Shown here in pieces: positions 58,101 through 59,777 of a stretch of DNA of 64,000 bases. Under the pieces are notes generated by a model. That model made no database searches. It had not been told where the DNA came from and worked only from the letters and a program-made list of their open reading frames with translations. The position numbers and the translations under genes were made by a program. Within the stretch, counting starts at the first letter, position 1. Every line of letters starts with the position of its first letter. This DNA is from Eutrigla gurnardus (lineage: Eukaryota; Chordata; Actinopteri; Perciformes; Triglidae): NCBI GenBank assembly GCA_963514095.1, contig OY741264.1:19287553-19351552 (forward strand), given 5' to 3'.

Positions 58101-58735
58101 TTAAAAGCAAACATGACGTCGGAAACATTAAACACAGACACAGACGTTTTTAGTAGGGGTTTTTTTTTTGTATCTAGAATTTTGTTTGTATTCTGTAACA
58201 ATTGAAATGTTCAACTTCAGAGAGAAAATAAATTATATTTAAACCAAAACTAACCTTTTCATATCTTCATATCTCACTAAGAAGTAAAAAGGAACATTTA
58301 AGCTTGACAGAAATTAATTAGGAACATTTTAAGAAAAAATTTGATGAATATTGTGACATATCGATATATGTGTTTACGTGTGTTTGCGTGTTTACCAGGA
58401 GATCTGGTCTTGTGATGAATTCATTGTTCCCTATGGCATGCTTATCTTAACATCCTGTAGTGTGTGATGCCCCATTGCTCTCAAATCTTGTAGTGTGTAC
58501 ATGTTTGCGATTAGAGACAAGATCATAGGTGGATATTCTACGTGTGATGCAATTAATTTAAAAATCCGTTAGAATTTGAAAATCCTGTAGTGTGAGCACG
58601 GCATTACAAGTGAAGATACTCACCCTCCTGATCTCCTCTTGCCCCCGCGGCCTGGCACAGCTCCTCCCATCCTCACCTGACCACCTCCAACTGCCCCTGG
58701 CATCACCACTGTTCCCGGCAACTCGCTACCCATCT
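1747..58735 (-). CDS. arnt2: ARNT2 gene, partial (eleven exons, both ends outside the window)
   Basis: Aryl hydrocarbon receptor nuclear translocator 2 is a nuclear bHLH-PAS transcription factor. It is the obligate partner of class I bHLH-PAS proteins (SIM1, AHR, HIF-alpha, NPAS4) and binds E-box-like DNA as a heterodimer. Eleven minus-strand exons with GT-AG borders and matching phases spell the N-terminal linker, bHLH, PAS-A and the beginning of PAS-B, 1181 nt in all (1130 without the extra acidic exon). ARNT2 is preferred over ARNT because of paralogue-specific stretches as I recall them: [39 protein letters not shown] and MTIPEED. The mammalian protein is about 700 residues, so roughly half is here. 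The start-codon exon was not found up to 64000. The remaining PAS-B, PAC and activation exons lie left of position 1. Introns range from 1.2 to 15.6 kb and are full of transposons. Confidence 0.96.
2757..2984. mobile_element. TTAA-flanked MITE touching the ARNT2 splice donor
   Basis: Ends AGCTCTGGTCTACGAATTGAAAG and AGCTATCGTCTACGATTTGAAAG (right end read inverted) form ~23-bp imperfect terminal inverted repeats of a 228-bp element. It is flanked on both sides by TTAA (2753-2756 and 2985-2988), the target site of piggyBac and Kolobok types. A (G)13 run lies inside near 2870. The right TTAA is intron bases +6 to +9 of the exon ending at 2994. Related starts occur at 52513 and near 23290. Confidence 0.75.
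2994..3128 (-). CDS. arnt2: ARNT2 exon opening PAS-B ([14 protein letters not shown]...GYQPQ)
   Basis: Acceptor CGTCCCTCAG, 135 nt (45 codons), donor GTAAGTTAAAG. It encodes [20 protein letters not shown], then [20 protein letters not shown], ending GYQPQ. PAS-B begins at about [16 protein letters not shown] of ARNT-type proteins carries dimer and coactivator contacts. The donor's intronic bases after GTAAG belong to a TTAA target site followed at once by a MITE. Confidence 0.97.
3200..4156 (+). mobile_element. GGGCCCTAG-family non-autonomous DNA transposon, copy 1
   Basis: Begins GGGCCCTAGTTTCGTAGACC and ends ACGAAACTAGGGCCC, flanked by ACT/ACT (3197-3199, 4157-4159). The 957-bp interior is GC-rich with many GCGCC/GGCGC words, and the subterminal sequences are related to each other. 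No transposase is visible. Copies lie at 23306-23962 and, inverted, at 59778-60911. The 3-bp duplications differ between copies (ACT, TCC, TGA), so the target is not fixed. Confidence 0.85.
4480..4740. repeat. Dispersed repeat, inverted partner at 22335-22600
   Basis: The stretch including AAGCATGACTTCACACTTTT, GTGATCACCATCATTATGGA and CCAGTGAATCCAGCTTGGTG recurs reverse-complemented at 22335-22600. Similarity is high over about 250 bp. No coding capacity or clear termini seen. Confidence 0.75.
4811..5060 (-). mobile_element. tRNA-derived SINE with L2-like tail
   Basis: On the minus strand the head reads GGCATTAGCTCAGGAGGTAG (A box), then about 30 nt later GGTTTGATCCCTGG (B box), as in tRNA-derived RNA polymerase III promoters. 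The tail contains AAAGCGCTATATAAATGAGG, a typical L2-type SINE 3' end. It is about 250 bp and degenerate. Sequence from 5061 to 5920 shows only short GTGTGAATG-rich repeat scraps and no supported gene. Confidence 0.75.
5921..6520. mobile_element. MITE with GGTGGAAATGC ends, filled by a 55-bp satellite
   Basis: GGTGGAAATGCTTTAATGC near 5921 and its inverted form GCTTGAAAGCATTTCCACC near 6500-6520 mark likely ends. A second similar hairpin (GGAAATGCTTAAAAGCATTTCC) follows at about 6571-6592. The interior is mostly the tandem array described separately, then a short unique piece with GCTCAACGGCACCTCGG. No coding sequence. Confidence 0.6.
5985..6415. repeat. AT-rich 55-bp tandem repeat
   Basis: Units contain AAAAAGCTGAATATGCG, AAAAGTTTGAAAAAGCTG and AATAGCTGAAGAGAATATTC. 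The period is 55 bp where best preserved (for example starts near 6208 and 6263). Outer units are more diverged, with ATTTGAAG and TATGTGCAAAAGTATG variants. About eight units. Confidence 0.9.
6763..6849. repeat. (CA)43 microsatellite downstream of an ARNT2 donor
   Basis: Uninterrupted CA dinucleotides, 87 bp. On the ARNT2 strand this is a (TG)n tract starting about 46 nt after the donor of the 6895-6971 exon. The long Cys-Val ORF read through it is an artefact. Confidence 0.98.
6895..6971 (-). CDS. arnt2: ARNT2 exon [25 protein letters not shown]
   Basis: Acceptor GTTTTCCCCCAG, then GT (end of Gly) and 25 codons, donor GTGTGTGATT. This is the end of PAS-A and the linker to PAS-B. MTIPEED is the ARNT2 form. 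Residues DTEAGQTG differ from the mammalian DADVGQGS, while [11 protein letters not shown] is unchanged. A (TG)43 tract begins about 46 nt downstream of the donor (6849-6763). Confidence 0.96.
8868..9033. repeat. 82-bp tandem duplication
   Basis: GTGGTCCCCAGAGGTCTACG through GAGACTGTCTG occurs twice in a row with few differences (about 8869-8950 and 8951-9032). The rest of the intron between the exons at 6895 and 9996 shows no other supported feature apart from short TG/TC runs at 8312-8335 and 8480-8525. Confidence 0.85.
9996..10081 (-). CDS. arnt2: ARNT2 exon [13 protein letters not shown]...WPPA (PAS-A), preceded by (TG)37
   Basis: On the minus strand the exon runs from GAATGGCCTTGG to CCCCCTGCAG, donor GTAAAC. 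It encodes [18 protein letters not shown] and [10 protein letters not shown]. The acceptor region is unusual: the intron ends (TG)37-ATGGACAG with no run of pyrimidines. The exon is 86 nt, so skipping it would shift the frame and remove the end of PAS-A. Phase to both neighbours is correct (AG|G and G|GT). Confidence 0.96.
10091..10164. repeat. (AC)37 microsatellite abutting an ARNT2 3' splice site
   Basis: Seventy-four bases of pure AC. On the transcribed strand it is (GT)37 ending 8-9 nt before the AG of the acceptor of the exon 9996-10081, occupying the position of the polypyrimidine tract. Confidence 0.98.
10165..13600. other. Intronic sequence without recognised features (apart from the 11595-11660 exon)
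   Basis: AT-rich intron on both sides of the 66-nt exon. I see no coding sequence, no paired inverted repeats and no tRNA-like boxes. Short ORFs here have no recognisable protein content. A short GAGACTAAGTC-CGCCCCTT motif at 13337-13360 recurs at 49725-49745. Confidence 0.5.
11595..11660 (-). CDS. arnt2: ARNT2 PAS-A loop exon ([21 protein letters not shown])
   Basis: Acceptor TTTGTGTGCAG, 66 nt, donor GTACAGG. It encodes [21 protein letters not shown] plus the split Arg. This corresponds to the variable loop of PAS-A; mammalian ARNT2 has [21 protein letters not shown]. The moderate divergence here, against near identity elsewhere, fits a surface loop. Confidence 0.95.
13685..16989 (+). mobile_element. 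RTE/Rex-like LINE, 5'-truncated, interrupted and decayed
   Basis: A non-LTR retrotransposon antisense to ARNT2, flanked by ACATTTGTCGAAAG on both sides (13671-13684 and 16990-17003), a 14-bp target duplication. It first encodes an endonuclease/exonuclease-phosphatase-type domain ([33 protein letters not shown]; after a frameshift [15 protein letters not shown] and LSTDHHLVV). The RT follows ([59 protein letters not shown] in place of FADD). After an inserted transposon the C-terminus resumes ([49 protein letters not shown]). The 3' end is GATGAGATGAG. Frameshifts at about 13940 and 15030 and the changed GDD make it dead. Clade assignment (RTE/Rex3-like) is from memory. Confidence 0.85.
15541..16645 (+). 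mobile_element. DNA transposon copy inside the LINE, both tips missing
   Basis: Matches, in reverse orientation, the complete element at 27769-28831 over about 1.1 kb (for example GCCAGGCCAAGGAGACCTGC, TGCACTCTTCAGACTCGTGG, GACTTAATCCAACTGCACCA). The terminal CAGTGTTTCCCCTA sequences (about 35-55 bp at each end) are absent. LINE sequence resumes immediately, but about 90-110 residues of LINE protein expected between LLLGDDA and YGHEGW are also gone. The interior includes a piece related to the GGGCRCACTCACAC MITE (GTACATACGTCATCACG-like text near 16080). Confidence 0.8.
17506..18414. mobile_element. Non-autonomous DNA transposon with T(A/G)CCCCTTTTCCAC ends, inside L2 RT
   Basis: Ends TACCCCTTTTCCACC and GTGGAAAAGGGGCA are inverted repeats. 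TGT (17503-17505 and 18415-18417) is a 3-bp target duplication. Subterminal regions are rich in GAACC/GGTTC words and GCCGG. It separates FRTAYST from [11 protein letters not shown] of the L2 RT. The 909-bp interior has no protein I recognise. Superfamily unassigned. Confidence 0.8.
20065..20250 (-). repeat. 48-bp tandem repeat coding 16-residue units in the L2 N-terminus
   Basis: CTCCCTTGTCTTTGTTCGAC begins units at 20065 (variant), 20113, 20161 and 20209, an exact 48-bp period. On the minus strand each unit reads [16 protein letters not shown] or close variants. The period is a multiple of three, so the frame is kept. Confidence 0.92.
20377..21088. mobile_element. PIF/Harbinger-like MITE, GGGCRCACTCACAC ends, TTA target site
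   Basis: Left end GGGCGCACTCACACC and right end GTGAGTGTGCCC are inverted repeats. TTA lies directly outside both (20374-20376, 21089-21091), matching the 3-bp TWA duplications of Harbinger elements. Second-level inverted sequences AACCGTACCGTGCC and GGGCACGGTACGGTT lie inside. Interior pieces such as CATGGCTTGATGTTGTTTTC recur at about 23985-24190, 16050-16160 and 28200-28400. No transposase. Confidence 0.82.
21092..22334. other. Intronic sequence, no supported feature
   Basis: About 1.2 kb. The stretch 21330-21430 is an inverted, diverged copy of the sequence flanking the LINE at 13660-13684/17003-17090 (TTGTCGAAA and GTAAGAGC words). Otherwise nothing recognisable. Confidence 0.45.
22335..22600. 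repeat. Inverted partner of the 4480-4740 repeat
   Basis: Carries GTGAATTTCACCAAGCTGGA, GATGGTGATCACTAAAAAGT and GTGAAGTCATGCTTTGTTAG, the reverse complement of the copy 18 kb to the left, with small differences. Confidence 0.75.
22680..23305. repeat. Repeat related (inverted) to 52510-53130
   Basis: Words such as TCTGTCTTTATTTTAGATCG, GAAAGATTTTCGAGAGTTTG and ACCAAAATC-type text recur reverse-complemented at 52840-52990. The right end TTGAAAAATCGTAGACT resembles the TTAA MITE terminus, and is where GGGCCCTAG copy 2 inserted. No protein. Confidence 0.6.
23306..23962 (+). mobile_element. GGGCCCTAG-family transposon, copy 2 (internally deleted)
   Basis: Same ends as copy 1, with target duplication TCC/TCC (23303-23305, 23963-23965). 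It follows copy 1 closely from the left end to the TGACGTGTGCGCACTGCGC stretch. It then jumps to GCCGCCCTGCGCTGCGCCACG, losing about 290 bp that copy 1 has. The junction carries short GCGCC homology. It sits at the end of another repeat whose terminus TTGAAAAATCGTAGACT resembles the TTAA MITE end. Confidence 0.85.
23985..24190. mobile_element. Partial copy of the GGGCRCACTCACAC MITE
   Basis: ACAACATCAAGCCATGCGTG, GGGCCTAGGCCCGTTTGGGC and GGAGCAGTGTGAGTGCAAGC match, inverted, the left part of the element at 20377-21088. The outer tip is degraded near GCCGAGACATGGTAC. Confidence 0.7.
24196..24360. repeat. 165-bp dispersed repeat, direct copy at 56016-56180
   Basis: CGAGATTTCATACGAGACCG through CACATAGCGTGGTGAATGTG recurs at 56016-56180 with only scattered mismatches, both ends stopping at the same place. 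It contains GAAAGGAACGCGCATCAGCA. No coding potential and no clear inverted ends. Confidence 0.85.
24450..26475. repeat. Cluster of CAAGTACTGAG/AGTACTAC repeats and duplicated segments
   Basis: TCACCGAGCTCAGCTGTCAC followed by CAAGTACT words occurs at about 24453 and 25239 (direct duplication). AGTACTACTGAGACTCAAGT-like strings recur at 24480, 25170, 25270 and 26420. A separate ~158-bp segment (CCAACAAAAGCTTCCCACGC to GGGCGAGTTAGAAATG) is duplicated at 25655-25812 and 25866-26023. ATCAGAGCGCACCTGCTGTC is repeated at 25369 and 25532. The block is a local patchwork duplication, interrupted by the hAT element. Sequence 26480-27290 after it shows nothing recognisable. Confidence 0.75.
24526..25170 (+). 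mobile_element. hAT-type non-autonomous element with a BED-finger remnant
   Basis: Ends TAGGGTTGTCAC and GTGACAACCCTA, with the 8-bp target duplication CTACTGAG at 24518-24525 and 25171-25178, diagnostic of hAT transposons. The plus frame (24809-24898) reads [19 protein letters not shown] and PTCKKC, the start of the BED zinc finger of ZBED-type hAT transposases. The His part and all of the catalytic region are absent, so an internal deletion removed the rest. Confidence 0.88.
27291..27393 (-). CDS. arnt2: ARNT2 PAS-A exon ([15 protein letters not shown]...CRM)
   Basis: Acceptor TGTGTCAACAG, then GACGGATTCTGG (end of Gly, then [18 protein letters not shown]), ending CGCATGAG before the donor GTGTGTGG. 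The 103 nt have phases that join MT-G to GRILDL and RMR to CGNAPLD. The protein is identical or nearly so to mammalian ARNT2 over this stretch, including [13 protein letters not shown]. It lies between the two largest introns of the window (15483 and 15630 bp). Confidence 0.97.
27769..28831 (-). mobile_element. CAGTGTTTCCCC-ended DNA transposon, complete tips
   Basis: Begins CAGTGTTTCCCCTA and ends TAGGGGAAACACTG. GAATA is present immediately outside both ends (5 bp; a full 8-bp hAT duplication is not conserved). The tip sequence is hAT-like. The interior matches the inverted copy at 15541-16645 and includes (C)9 and G runs near 28180 and an A/T-rich stretch. No transposase remains. Confidence 0.8.
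28832..29450. other. Intronic sequence, no supported feature
   Basis: No coding content or termini recognised. It leads into the degraded Harbinger-like copy that follows. Confidence 0.4.
29450..29875 (-). mobile_element. Partial, rearranged copy of the 33698-34284 Harbinger-like element
   Basis: ATGAGCTTGTTTTCTACATA, AACTAATTCAGAAATGCTGT and GGTTCAGAGTTGGTTGAGCC match, reverse-complemented, the first half of the 33698-34284 element. At 29818 the end motif GGGCCCGTTCCAGAAAGCAG starts again in the opposite direction, so the two ends lie head to head. Confidence 0.7.
30157..31479. mobile_element. hAT-type element (CAGTGTTGGG ends) hosting a SINE
   Basis: Ends CAGTGTTGGGTAAAAGTAAT and CTTGCCCAACACTG, with exact 8-bp duplication TCCATAGC at 30149-30156 and 31480-31487. 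Subterminal sequence is rich in GTAATGCATTAC. The 1323 bp include an inserted SINE (30821-31198). No transposase recognised. Confidence 0.9.
30821..31198 (-). mobile_element. tRNA-derived SINE with TGGATGG tail
   Basis: On the minus strand: GTGGTGTAGTGGGTAGCACT (A box region) and GGGTTCGATTCCCGG (B box), then a conserved body with GTTTGCATGTTCTCCCCGTG, ending in AAAATGGATGGATGG. The target duplication GGGATACGAGTC flanks it (about 30810-30821 and 31199-31210). It inserted inside the hAT element, so is younger than that insertion. Confidence 0.9.
32060..32545. repeat. GGGCCC/CGGGCTTCGCAGCCC dispersed repeat
   Basis: Left TAATTAAAAATGCGAGCCCT and right CTCGGGCCCTAATTA form rough inverted ends. 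The body contains ATAGGTGGCGCTCTGATTGT and TAGGTGGCGCTAGCC, and ends with CAATCGGGCTTCGCAGCCC, words common in fish DNA-transposon-derived repeats. No protein. The stretch 31490-32060 before it shows nothing. Confidence 0.6.
32598..33228 (+). mobile_element. hAT-type element with transposase fragment
   Basis: Ends TAGGGGTGTGACGAGAT and ATCGTCACACCTCTA, with near-exact 8-bp duplication GTCTTTAT / GTCTTTAG. The plus frame 32787-32915 reads [20 protein letters not shown] and [14 protein letters not shown], which resembles the LPxHKLxxDVxTRWNSTxxML stretch of ZBED/hAT transposases. The remainder of the transposase is deleted. Confidence 0.85.
33698..34284 (+). mobile_element. Harbinger-like non-autonomous element, CTG target duplication
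   Basis: Ends GGGCCCGTTTCACAAAGCAG and CTGCTTTGTGAAACCGACCC, flanked by CTG/CTG (33695-33697, 34285-34287). A tRNA-like stretch (GTGGTGTAATGGTTAGCAAC with GGGGTTCAACTCCTG, 34060-34120) lies within. A partial inverted copy is at 29450-29875. From 34288 to 36110 I see no supported feature. Confidence 0.8.
36115..37020 (+). mobile_element. L1-type LINE ORF2 remnant interrupted by a SINE
   Basis: The plus frame reads [20 protein letters not shown] then LFVEDI and a stop. This resembles the L1 RT stretch before and at the FADD catalytic motif, here FVED. A further part after the SINE reads [20 protein letters not shown] and [20 protein letters not shown], like the ORF2 C-terminus (HxxWxCP region). 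Most of the protein between is lost and stops are frequent. Clade named from remembered similarity only. Confidence 0.7.
36580..36850 (-). mobile_element. SINE, same family as 30821-31198, internally shortened
   Basis: Minus strand: GTGGTGTAGTGGGTAGCACT, GGGTTTGATTCCCAGG, GTGTGGAGTTTGCATG and tail ATGGATGATGGATGG. Flanking CAACAAACTT on both sides (about 36566-36575 and 36846-36856) is the target duplication. It is missing the ATTCACGCTCACATTC part found in the other copy. Confidence 0.85.
37486..39858 (-). mobile_element. hAT element with BED finger, hosting a Harbinger-like element
   Basis: Ends TAGGGATGTCCGATGTTG and ATTATCGGACATCCCTA, exact 8-bp duplication GTAATCGA at 37478-37485 and 39859-39866. 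Minus-strand 38334-38160 encodes a BED zinc finger ([38 protein letters not shown]) followed by a Lys/Gln-rich linker and [14 protein letters not shown]. It is the N-terminus of a ZBED-type transposase; the catalytic part is absent. The 1272-bp element at 38350-39621 is inserted just upstream of the finger. Confidence 0.9.
38350..39621 (+). mobile_element. Harbinger-like element with Myb/SANT-like remnant, inside the hAT
   Basis: Ends AGGGGTATTCCACCAAACTC and GAGTTTGATGGAATACCCCT, flanked by CTG (38347-38349, 39622-39624). Plus-strand 38597-38720 reads [20 protein letters not shown] and [14 protein letters not shown], resembling the Myb/SANT-like (MADF-type) DNA-binding protein that accompanies Harbinger transposases. 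A stop precedes it and the frame ends soon after. Two tRNA-like B boxes (GGTTCAATTCCC near 38817; GGTTCACATCC inverted near 39147) are also inside. Confidence 0.78.
40025..42541. mobile_element. Foldback DNA element with ~1.09-kb inverted arms
   Basis: Begins GGGTCATTCCGTGTCATTTC and ends GAAATGACACGGAATGACCC. Arms 40025-41115 and 41449-42541 are near-exact reverse complements with scattered substitutions. The 333-bp centre holds a decayed coding segment. TGGT lies outside both ends (40021-40024, 42542-42545), a probable 4-bp target duplication, though the host repeat itself contains this word. Read-through transcripts of ARNT2 would contain a very long hairpin. Confidence 0.9.
41180..41431 (-). 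pseudogene. Decayed protein segment in the foldback loop
   Basis: Minus strand reads [20 protein letters not shown], then [20 protein letters not shown] and EDV. A one-base frame change follows, then [20 protein letters not shown] and [15 protein letters not shown]. The pattern (aromatic WWIG, acidic spacer, FMHPxGPxxSFxWPxRED) looks like a small Tudor/SH3-like C-terminal domain that I recall from uncharacterised transposon-associated proteins in fish, but I cannot name the family with certainty. Stops on both sides and the frameshift mark it as a remnant. Confidence 0.55.
42877..43090 (-). CDS. arnt2: ARNT2 PAS-A exon, first half
   Basis: Acceptor CTCCCTGTAG, then GAACTGAAGC, ending TCCATGACAG before the donor GTAGAGG. 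It gives 71 codons ([13 protein letters not shown]... to ...STSENSMT) plus one base. It contains the start of the PAS-A fold: [22 protein letters not shown] and [20 protein letters not shown], which carry dimerisation surface. [10 protein letters not shown] is the ARNT2 form. An 18-bp minisatellite interrupted by a 2.5-kb foldback element ends about 45 bp beyond the donor. Confidence 0.97.
43091..45327. other. ARNT2 intron, no supported feature
   Basis: Unique-looking AT-rich sequence. ORFs here are short and have no recognisable content. The same holds for 45542-47696 and 47748-48600. Confidence 0.45.
45328..45541 (-). CDS. arnt2: ARNT2 bHLH exon
   Basis: Acceptor TCTGTTTTAG, 214 nt, donor GTACTGTC. 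It encodes 71 complete codons from [14 protein letters not shown] to PSFLTEQ. The basic region shows the His-Glu-Arg triad at four-residue spacing (H3, E7 and R11 of the exon) used by ARNT-type proteins to read the CAC/GTG half-site. Helix 1 is [16 protein letters not shown], the loop is ALARKPDK and helix 2 is [16 protein letters not shown]. The exon then runs into the linker before PAS-A ([14 protein letters not shown]). Residue Q in MTQY and M in HMKSM point to ARNT2 rather than ARNT. No stops or frame damage are present. Confidence 0.98.
47697..47747 (-). CDS. arnt2: ARNT2 candidate alternative acidic cassette exon (17 codons)
   Basis: On the minus strand CTGTAG is followed by 51 nt and the donor GTAGGCC. 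The phase equals that of its neighbours: G, 16 codons [16 protein letters not shown], then AG. Inclusion adds an in-frame Asp-rich and Lys-rich segment between ...PSKFSR and ENHSEIE. No equivalent exists in the mammalian ARNT2 I remember. Mammalian ARNT does have a similar acidic segment (CDDDQMSNDKERFAR) at the same place, and part of that region is alternatively spliced there. Splice sites, frame and this similarity make it a convincing exon. Whether it is constitutive or optional cannot be read from the sequence. Confidence 0.85.
48640..48957 (+). CDS. Unidentified plus-strand ORF, antisense within ARNT2, with donor-like end
   Basis: Encodes 105 residues. The part from [19 protein letters not shown] through [20 protein letters not shown] to [14 protein letters not shown] looks protein-like. 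RVNIGxAFxRWxxL...GLKxxxxVAxFLLDR is a pattern I associate with the N-termini of many uncharacterised fish proteins, some of them transposon-linked. Codons stay open until CTTGACCG followed by GTAAGAT, a good splice donor, so it may be a first coding exon. No matching second exon was identified. The preferred start would be the Met of MAEFGGK (about 48778). It is not part of ARNT2, being on the opposite strand. Confidence 0.45.
   Translation: MCDMWLRLLARLVSQSNNDVGITCYLCVVRGQESLGLPVSVEKNGKMAEFGGKRAAFRYQFQVLSDKRRSKTRVNIGSAFDRWSQLKEFQGLKSHTKVATFLLDR
49514..49545. repeat. (CTC)n trinucleotide microsatellite
   Basis: About ten CTC/TCC repeats. The poly-Ser, poly-Leu and poly-Glu ORFs read across it on both strands are artefacts. 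The surrounding 48960-50239 has nothing else I can support. Confidence 0.9.
50240..50287 (-). CDS. arnt2: ARNT2 exon 3 (acidic [15 protein letters not shown])
   Basis: A 48-nt exon: acceptor GTTTCCCAG, then A (third base of Gly), 15 codons [15 protein letters not shown], then AG and the donor GTGAGAAC. The peptide is identical to the mammalian ARNT2 linker just before the bHLH, as I remember it. The trailing AG pairs equally well with the acidic cassette exon (G TAT...) and with the bHLH exon (A GAG...), giving Arg in both cases. This fits optional inclusion of the exon between them. Confidence 0.95.
50288..52509. other. ARNT2 intron, no supported feature
   Basis: AT-rich, without clear repeats or coding content. 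Small ORFs are unremarkable. Confidence 0.45.
52510..53130. repeat. Repeat starting with a TTAA MITE-like end; inverted relative at 22680-23305
   Basis: TTAAAGCTATGGTCTACGAT resembles the ends of the 2757-2984 MITE. Further in, GCGCCGCCTCCCGCAAGCTC and AAAATAAAGACAGATTCAG match 22680-22900 inverted. The right end was not found cleanly. An older composite copy. Confidence 0.55.
53172..53395. repeat. Tandem fish repeat with AAAGGGTTTT / GGTTCTTGGTAAC units
   Basis: Two units of about 110 bp: GGGTTTTTCAAGGGTTCTTG, GTTCCAGTAAGAACCATTTT and GATCCAGAGAACC, then a second diverged copy. Local inverted pairs (AACCCTTT/AAAGGGTT) suggest a hairpin-forming MITE. Confidence 0.75.
53580..55300. repeat. 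Cluster of tRNA-like (SINE-type) modules in both orientations
   Basis: At least five stretches carry RNA polymerase III internal-promoter boxes at tRNA-like spacing: minus 53665-53580 (GGTTAGCTCAGT, GTGTTCAAATCCC); minus 53905-53830 (GGATAGCTCAGTGGGTAATG, GTGGTTAAAATCCC); plus 54115-54178 (TTAGCTCAGTTGGCTAGG, GGGTTCAAGCCCC); plus 54384-54420 (TTAGCTCAGTGCGATAG only); minus 54885-54808 (GGGTTCAATTCCCCC). Weaker B boxes are at 54948 (GAGTTCAAGGCC) and, minus, 55275 (GGTTCAATTCCCGG). None folds as a complete, intact tRNA by eye. Spacing is 250-300 bp. Confidence 0.6.
54548..54761. mobile_element. hAT-type MITE, CAGGGGTGCCCAACCC ends
   Basis: Ends CAGGGGTGCCCAACCCCGG and CGGAGTTGGGCACCCCTG, with inverted similarity extending about 60 bp inward (GGAGAGCCCCTGTCCTGCAT against its complement). 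Exact 8-bp duplication CACTACTC at 54540-54547 and 54762-54769. 214 bp, non-coding, inserted into the tRNA-like cluster. Confidence 0.92.
55300..56015. other. Intronic sequence, no supported feature
   Basis: Contains an AACAGAAC/AGAAC-rich short run at 55450-55495 and nothing else I recognise. The same is true of 56181-57515. Confidence 0.4.
56016..56180. repeat. 165-bp dispersed repeat, second copy
   Basis: Same sequence and same limits as 24196-24360, 32 kb apart in direct orientation. Confidence 0.85.
57517..57660. repeat. Compact inverted/direct repeat (hairpin) around GATGACAACATATATTTGA
   Basis: CTGATGACAACATATATTTG followed by TTTTA..., CTAATCC occurs at 57519-57563. CTAATCCAAACACTAGAGTG through TATGTTGTCAT occurs inverted at 57556-57600. 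A third copy CTGATGACAACATATATTTG through GTGTTTGGATTAG is at 57612-57661. The second and third copies are complementary over about 45 bp with a ~12-bp loop. Confidence 0.85.
57900..58370. mobile_element. Possible hAT-type remnant (TAGGGCTGGGCAATA end)
   Basis: TAGGGCTGGGCAATAAAATG and TCGATATAAATC near 57903, and an inverted ATATCGATATATG near 58357, resemble the ends of a common fish hAT MITE. The right terminus and target duplication are not clear. No coding sequence. Confidence 0.35.
58624..58735 (-). CDS. arnt2: ARNT2 exon 2 (N-terminal Gly-rich linker)
   Basis: On the minus strand the acceptor TTGTATCTTCCAG is followed by AG (end of a Glu codon), then 36 codons beginning [14 protein letters not shown] and ending GRGGKRRSG, then GG and the donor GTGAGT. 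The 112 nt leave a split Gly codon completed by the first base of the next exon, giving ...KRRSGG-MDFDDED. The basic GKRRSG stretch matches the likely nuclear-localisation part of mammalian ARNT2. Numbering as exon 2 assumes one upstream exon carrying the initiator Met (mammalian start MATPAAVNPPE), which I could not find between 58736 and 64000. An internal Met follows the acceptor, but the phase shows upstream coding sequence is expected. Confidence 0.88.
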
Positions 58736-59572
58736 CTGGAAGATACAACAGGCGTTTACATTATTGCAATCAGTTGATAATAAAGCCAGTCAAATAAATG
58801 CTGGCTGTGGCTGCTGGATGTGTGCCATTATGGCTGAGAGCTTCCTCTCATATTAACCTTTCTTTGTCGGTCAATGTATAATTTTCCTTCTTCTCATACA
58901 CCATTCCATTCTATTCACCTTGCTGGTTTCCCCTTACAACTCTCTGCTCTATTCACTCACTCACTTATTAAGCCAGATGCAATGGATAGGCCAAACAAAC
59001 GCCCCAGTGCACCAAGTAATCTAGTTAATATTTGATACAGTGTGCATTCCTTCCCCTCTACTTCTTTCCAGAGAAAAGCACTCACACAGCAGTGCAGTCC
59101 TCCATCACTCATTCATGCAATGGGTTTAAACTAGGGCTCCAAACTAGCATAATCTGATGAAGAGACATCTTCATGTGACAATCAGTGCGGTCATTCAGCC
59201 TGGCAGGAACACCACACTGCTGCCTTTCTGCTGTCTAAATAAGCACTCTATAACAACACTATCGGAGGCTACTATCTATGATGCACTTCCCCATTTCAAA
59301 GTGTGACACCATTAGGGAGAGGTACAGAGTACCGGTCATTTTTGGGTGAGTACTGGAGTGCCGATAAGCTTCAGGACCAATGGTACCGCTTAACGGTATT
59401 TACGTTATTTTATCTCCTTCTCCTCCTTCTGTGTTAATGACGAACTGAAAGCTGCTTGTCATTTTCACTGTCTTCTAATGATGCCGTCACGTGGCTGACA
59501 TTGAGCAATGATGCTGCGTTTGTGTATGCTGTATGTGTGTGTGAAAGACAATGATGTGGGCTCATGTTACAA

Positions 59573-59680
59573 GATTGAACGAGAATGCAGCTAAATGCAA
59601 CATATGCAAAATTGTAATCGCGAGTAAAGGGAGTAACACCATCAGCATAATGAAACACTTCCAAATAAAACATAGTAGAA
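59573..59680 (+). pseudogene. BED zinc-finger remnant of a hAT transposase
   Basis: Plus frame MWAHVTRLNENAAKC (from about 59551), then NICKIVIASKGSNTISIMKH and FQIKH: Cys-x2-Cys ... His-x5-His with the KGxNT..M.KH core of BED fingers. GGGCCCTAG copy 3 has inserted about 100 bp downstream. The start of the host element may be near ACCGGTCATTTTTGG at 59332. No other transposase part is present. Confidence 0.7.
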
Positions 59681-59777
59681 ATCTAAAGTAGTGTGGCGTG
59701 TTGACTGCATTAGCAAAGTGGCTAACGTTAGAAACGTTACGTCTTCGGGGCAGCATCCCAGCCAGCTCGGACTCTGA

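Noticed and set aside
1747..58735. ARNT (ARNT1) or ARNTL instead of ARNT2
   Set aside because: Diagnostic residues ([33 protein letters not shown]) follow ARNT2; the acidic cassette exon is the only ARNT-like feature.
58592..58777. Plus-strand ORF of 61 residues
   Set aside because: A shadow of the ARNT2 exon at 58624-58735 on the opposite strand.
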